A DNA stretch of 52,813 bases from Rhizobiaceae bacterium (GTDB lineage Bacteria; Pseudomonadota; Alphaproteobacteria; Rhizobiales; Rhizobiaceae), in contig JAIXTO010000155.1 of NCBI GenBank assembly GCA_027483885.1, forward strand, positions 1 through 52,813. The letters are read 5' to 3'. Below the pieces are notes generated by a model. It was not told where the DNA came from. It saw only the letters and a program-made list of their open reading frames with translations, and searched no databases. How positions within the stretch are numbered: the first letter of the stretch is position 1; each line of letters opens with the position of its first letter. Of the stretch, positions 51,706-52,813 are shown one piece after another. Made by a program: the position numbers and the translations under genes.

Positions 51706-52813
51706 ATGACGGGCGCGCCCGTATTCGATATTTTCGTCATTGGTGGCGGTATCAATGGCTGTGGCATCGCCCGCGACGCCGCCGGCCGCGGGTATTCGGT
51801 GGCCCTGGCCGAAATGAACGATTTCGCCTCCGGCACCTCGTCGGGCGCCACCAAGCTGATCCATGGCGGATTGCGTTATCTCGAACATTACGAATTTCGC
51901 CTTGTGCGCGAAGCGCTGATGGAGCGCGAGGTGCTGTGGGCCATGGCACCGCACGTCATCTGGCCGCTGCGCTTCGTGCTGCCGATCCAGAAGGGCGGCG
52001 TGCGGCCCGCCTGGTTGGTGCGGCTTGGCCTGTTCCTCTACGACCATCTGGGTGGTCGAAAGCTGCTGCCTGCGACAAGGACGCTCAACCTTTCCCGCGA
52101 CGAGGCCGGCAGGTCTCTGAAGCCGGAGTTCCGCCGGGCGTTCGAATATTCCGACGGCTGGGTGGATGATGCCCGCATGGTGGTGCTGAATGCCCGCGAT
52201 GCGCAAAACCGGGGTGCGACCATTCTCAGCCGCGCCAAGGTTGTGTCGGCGCAGCGCGAAGCAGATCACTGGGTGATCACGACGAAATCGACGCGCGACG
52301 GGTCAACGCTGACGCATCGCGCCCGCATGGTGGTGAATGCCGCCGGCCCCTGGGTGGACCAGGTATTGGCTGGCGCGATGGGCCACAACAACGCCCGCAA
52401 TGTTCGCCTCGTGCAGGGCAGCCACATCATTGTGCGCAAGAAATTCAACCATGACCGCGCTTACTTCTTCCAGAACCCGGATAACCGCATCATCTTCGCC
52501 ATTCCCTATGAGGGCGATTTCACGCTGATCGGCACCACCGACCGGGATTTCAAGGAAGACCCGAAGACCGTGCGCATCAGCGACGAGGAGGTGCATTACC
52601 TCTGCAATGCCGCCAGCGAATATTTCAAGCAGCCCATCGTGCCCGGCGATATCGTCTGGAGCTATTCGGCGGTGCGACCGCTGTTTGATGACGGTGCCTC
52701 GAAGGCCCAGGAAGCCACGCGCGATTACGTGCTGAAGGTGGAAACGCCTGAGAGTGGCGCGCCGCTCTTGAACGTCTTCGGCGGCAAGCTCACCACCTAC
52801 CGGCGCCTTGCCG
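51706..52813 (+). CDS. glpD: glycerol-3-phosphate dehydrogenase GlpD (cut by the window end)
   Basis: The first 369 codons of an FAD-dependent, membrane-associated sn-glycerol-3-phosphate dehydrogenase (full length usually about 500 residues), continuing past the right edge. The N-terminus MTGAPVFDIFVIGGGINGCGIARDAAGRG is the GlpD FAD fold; the motifs FASGTSSGATKLIHGGLRYLE, VNAAGPWVDQV, VQGSHIIV, IPYEGDFTLIGTTD and FGGKLTTYR are all present and in order. ATG 51706 follows AGGAGA. It oxidises glycerol-3-phosphate to dihydroxyacetone phosphate, passing electrons to quinone. Controlled by GlpR through the repeats upstream. Confidence 0.96.
   Translation, partial: MTGAPVFDIFVIGGGINGCGIARDAAGRGYSVALAEMNDFASGTSSGATKLIHGGLRYLEHYEFRLVREALMEREVLWAMAPHVIWPLRFVLPIQKGGVRPAWLVRLGLFLYDHLGGRKLLPATRTLNLSRDEAGRSLKPEFRRAFEYSDGWVDDARMVVLNARDAQNRGATILSRAKVVSAQREADHWVITTKSTRDGSTLTHRARMVVNAAGPWVDQVLAGAMGHNNARNVRLVQGSHIIVRKKFNHDRAYFFQNPDNRIIFAIPYEGDFTLIGTTDRDFKEDPKTVRISDEEVHYLCNAASEYFKQPIVPGDIVWSYSAVRPLFDDGASKAQEATRDYVLKVETPESGAPLLNVFGGKLTTYRRLA

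Overview
The window looks like part of a secondary chromosome or megaplasmid (chromid) of a Rhizobiaceae member (Agrobacterium/Allorhizobium/Rhizobium type). It opens with a complete RepC initiator, the last gene of a repABC replication cassette, whose repA and repB would lie just outside the left edge. The genes are dense and GC-rich. Typical rhizobial content includes a fused MrpAB antiporter subunit, Ugp-type and CUT1 sugar ABC operons, fused SecDF and a GlpR/GlpD pair. I found no IS element, phage gene, CRISPR array, tRNA or rRNA.

Layout: (1) 1-2000: repC with a candidate internal origin, then a 0.6 kb gene-poor spacer. (2) 2-8 kb: a 1158-residue autotransporter, UppP (minus strand) and a membrane-bound alpha/beta-hydrolase-like protein. 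(3) 8-12.6 kb: a three-subunit PaoABC-type molybdenum aldehyde oxidoreductase operon, divergent from a TetR regulator with two near-perfect palindromes between them. (4) 12.6-18 kb: a ugpBAEC-like importer operon ending in a TIM-barrel isomerase. (5) 18-21.7 kb: a small membrane protein, fused SecDF and a small XRE regulator. (6) 21.7-27.8 kb: a complete seven-function Mrp (Pha/Mnh) Na+(K+)/H+ antiporter operon with MrpA and MrpB fused; its first gene has no ATG/GTG/TTG start. (7) 27.9-29.6 kb: a hexapeptide acyltransferase fused to a large helical domain. (8) 29.6-32.8 kb: a copper/cytochrome-oxidase-assembly group on the minus strand (small secreted protein, PepSY membrane protein, PCu(A)C, SCO1). 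(9) 33-39.7 kb: a FadR-type GntR regulator and a sugar ABC operon (Tat-exported binding protein, two permeases, ATPase, Gfo/Idh/MocA dehydrogenase). (10) 40-50.7 kb: two convergent gene sets: diheme cytochrome c, GMC oxidoreductase and a polytopic patatin-like protein on the plus strand; DUF4331, DUF4198 and HupE/UreJ-like proteins on the minus strand. (11) 50.8 kb to the end: glpR and the 5' two thirds of glpD.

The best candidate for an undescribed system is region 10. The two arms face each other with only nine bases between their ends. Their promoter regions share a 17-base element (13 of 17 identical). The GMC enzyme lacks the usual second active-site His/Asn. The patatin-like protein has its catalytic Ser and Asp about 660 residues apart, with some ten membrane segments between them. 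Other items of note are the apparent AUU start of mrpA, strong hairpins at the binding-protein/permease junction of both ABC operons, and several well-formed operator candidates (TetR, FadR type, GlpR).
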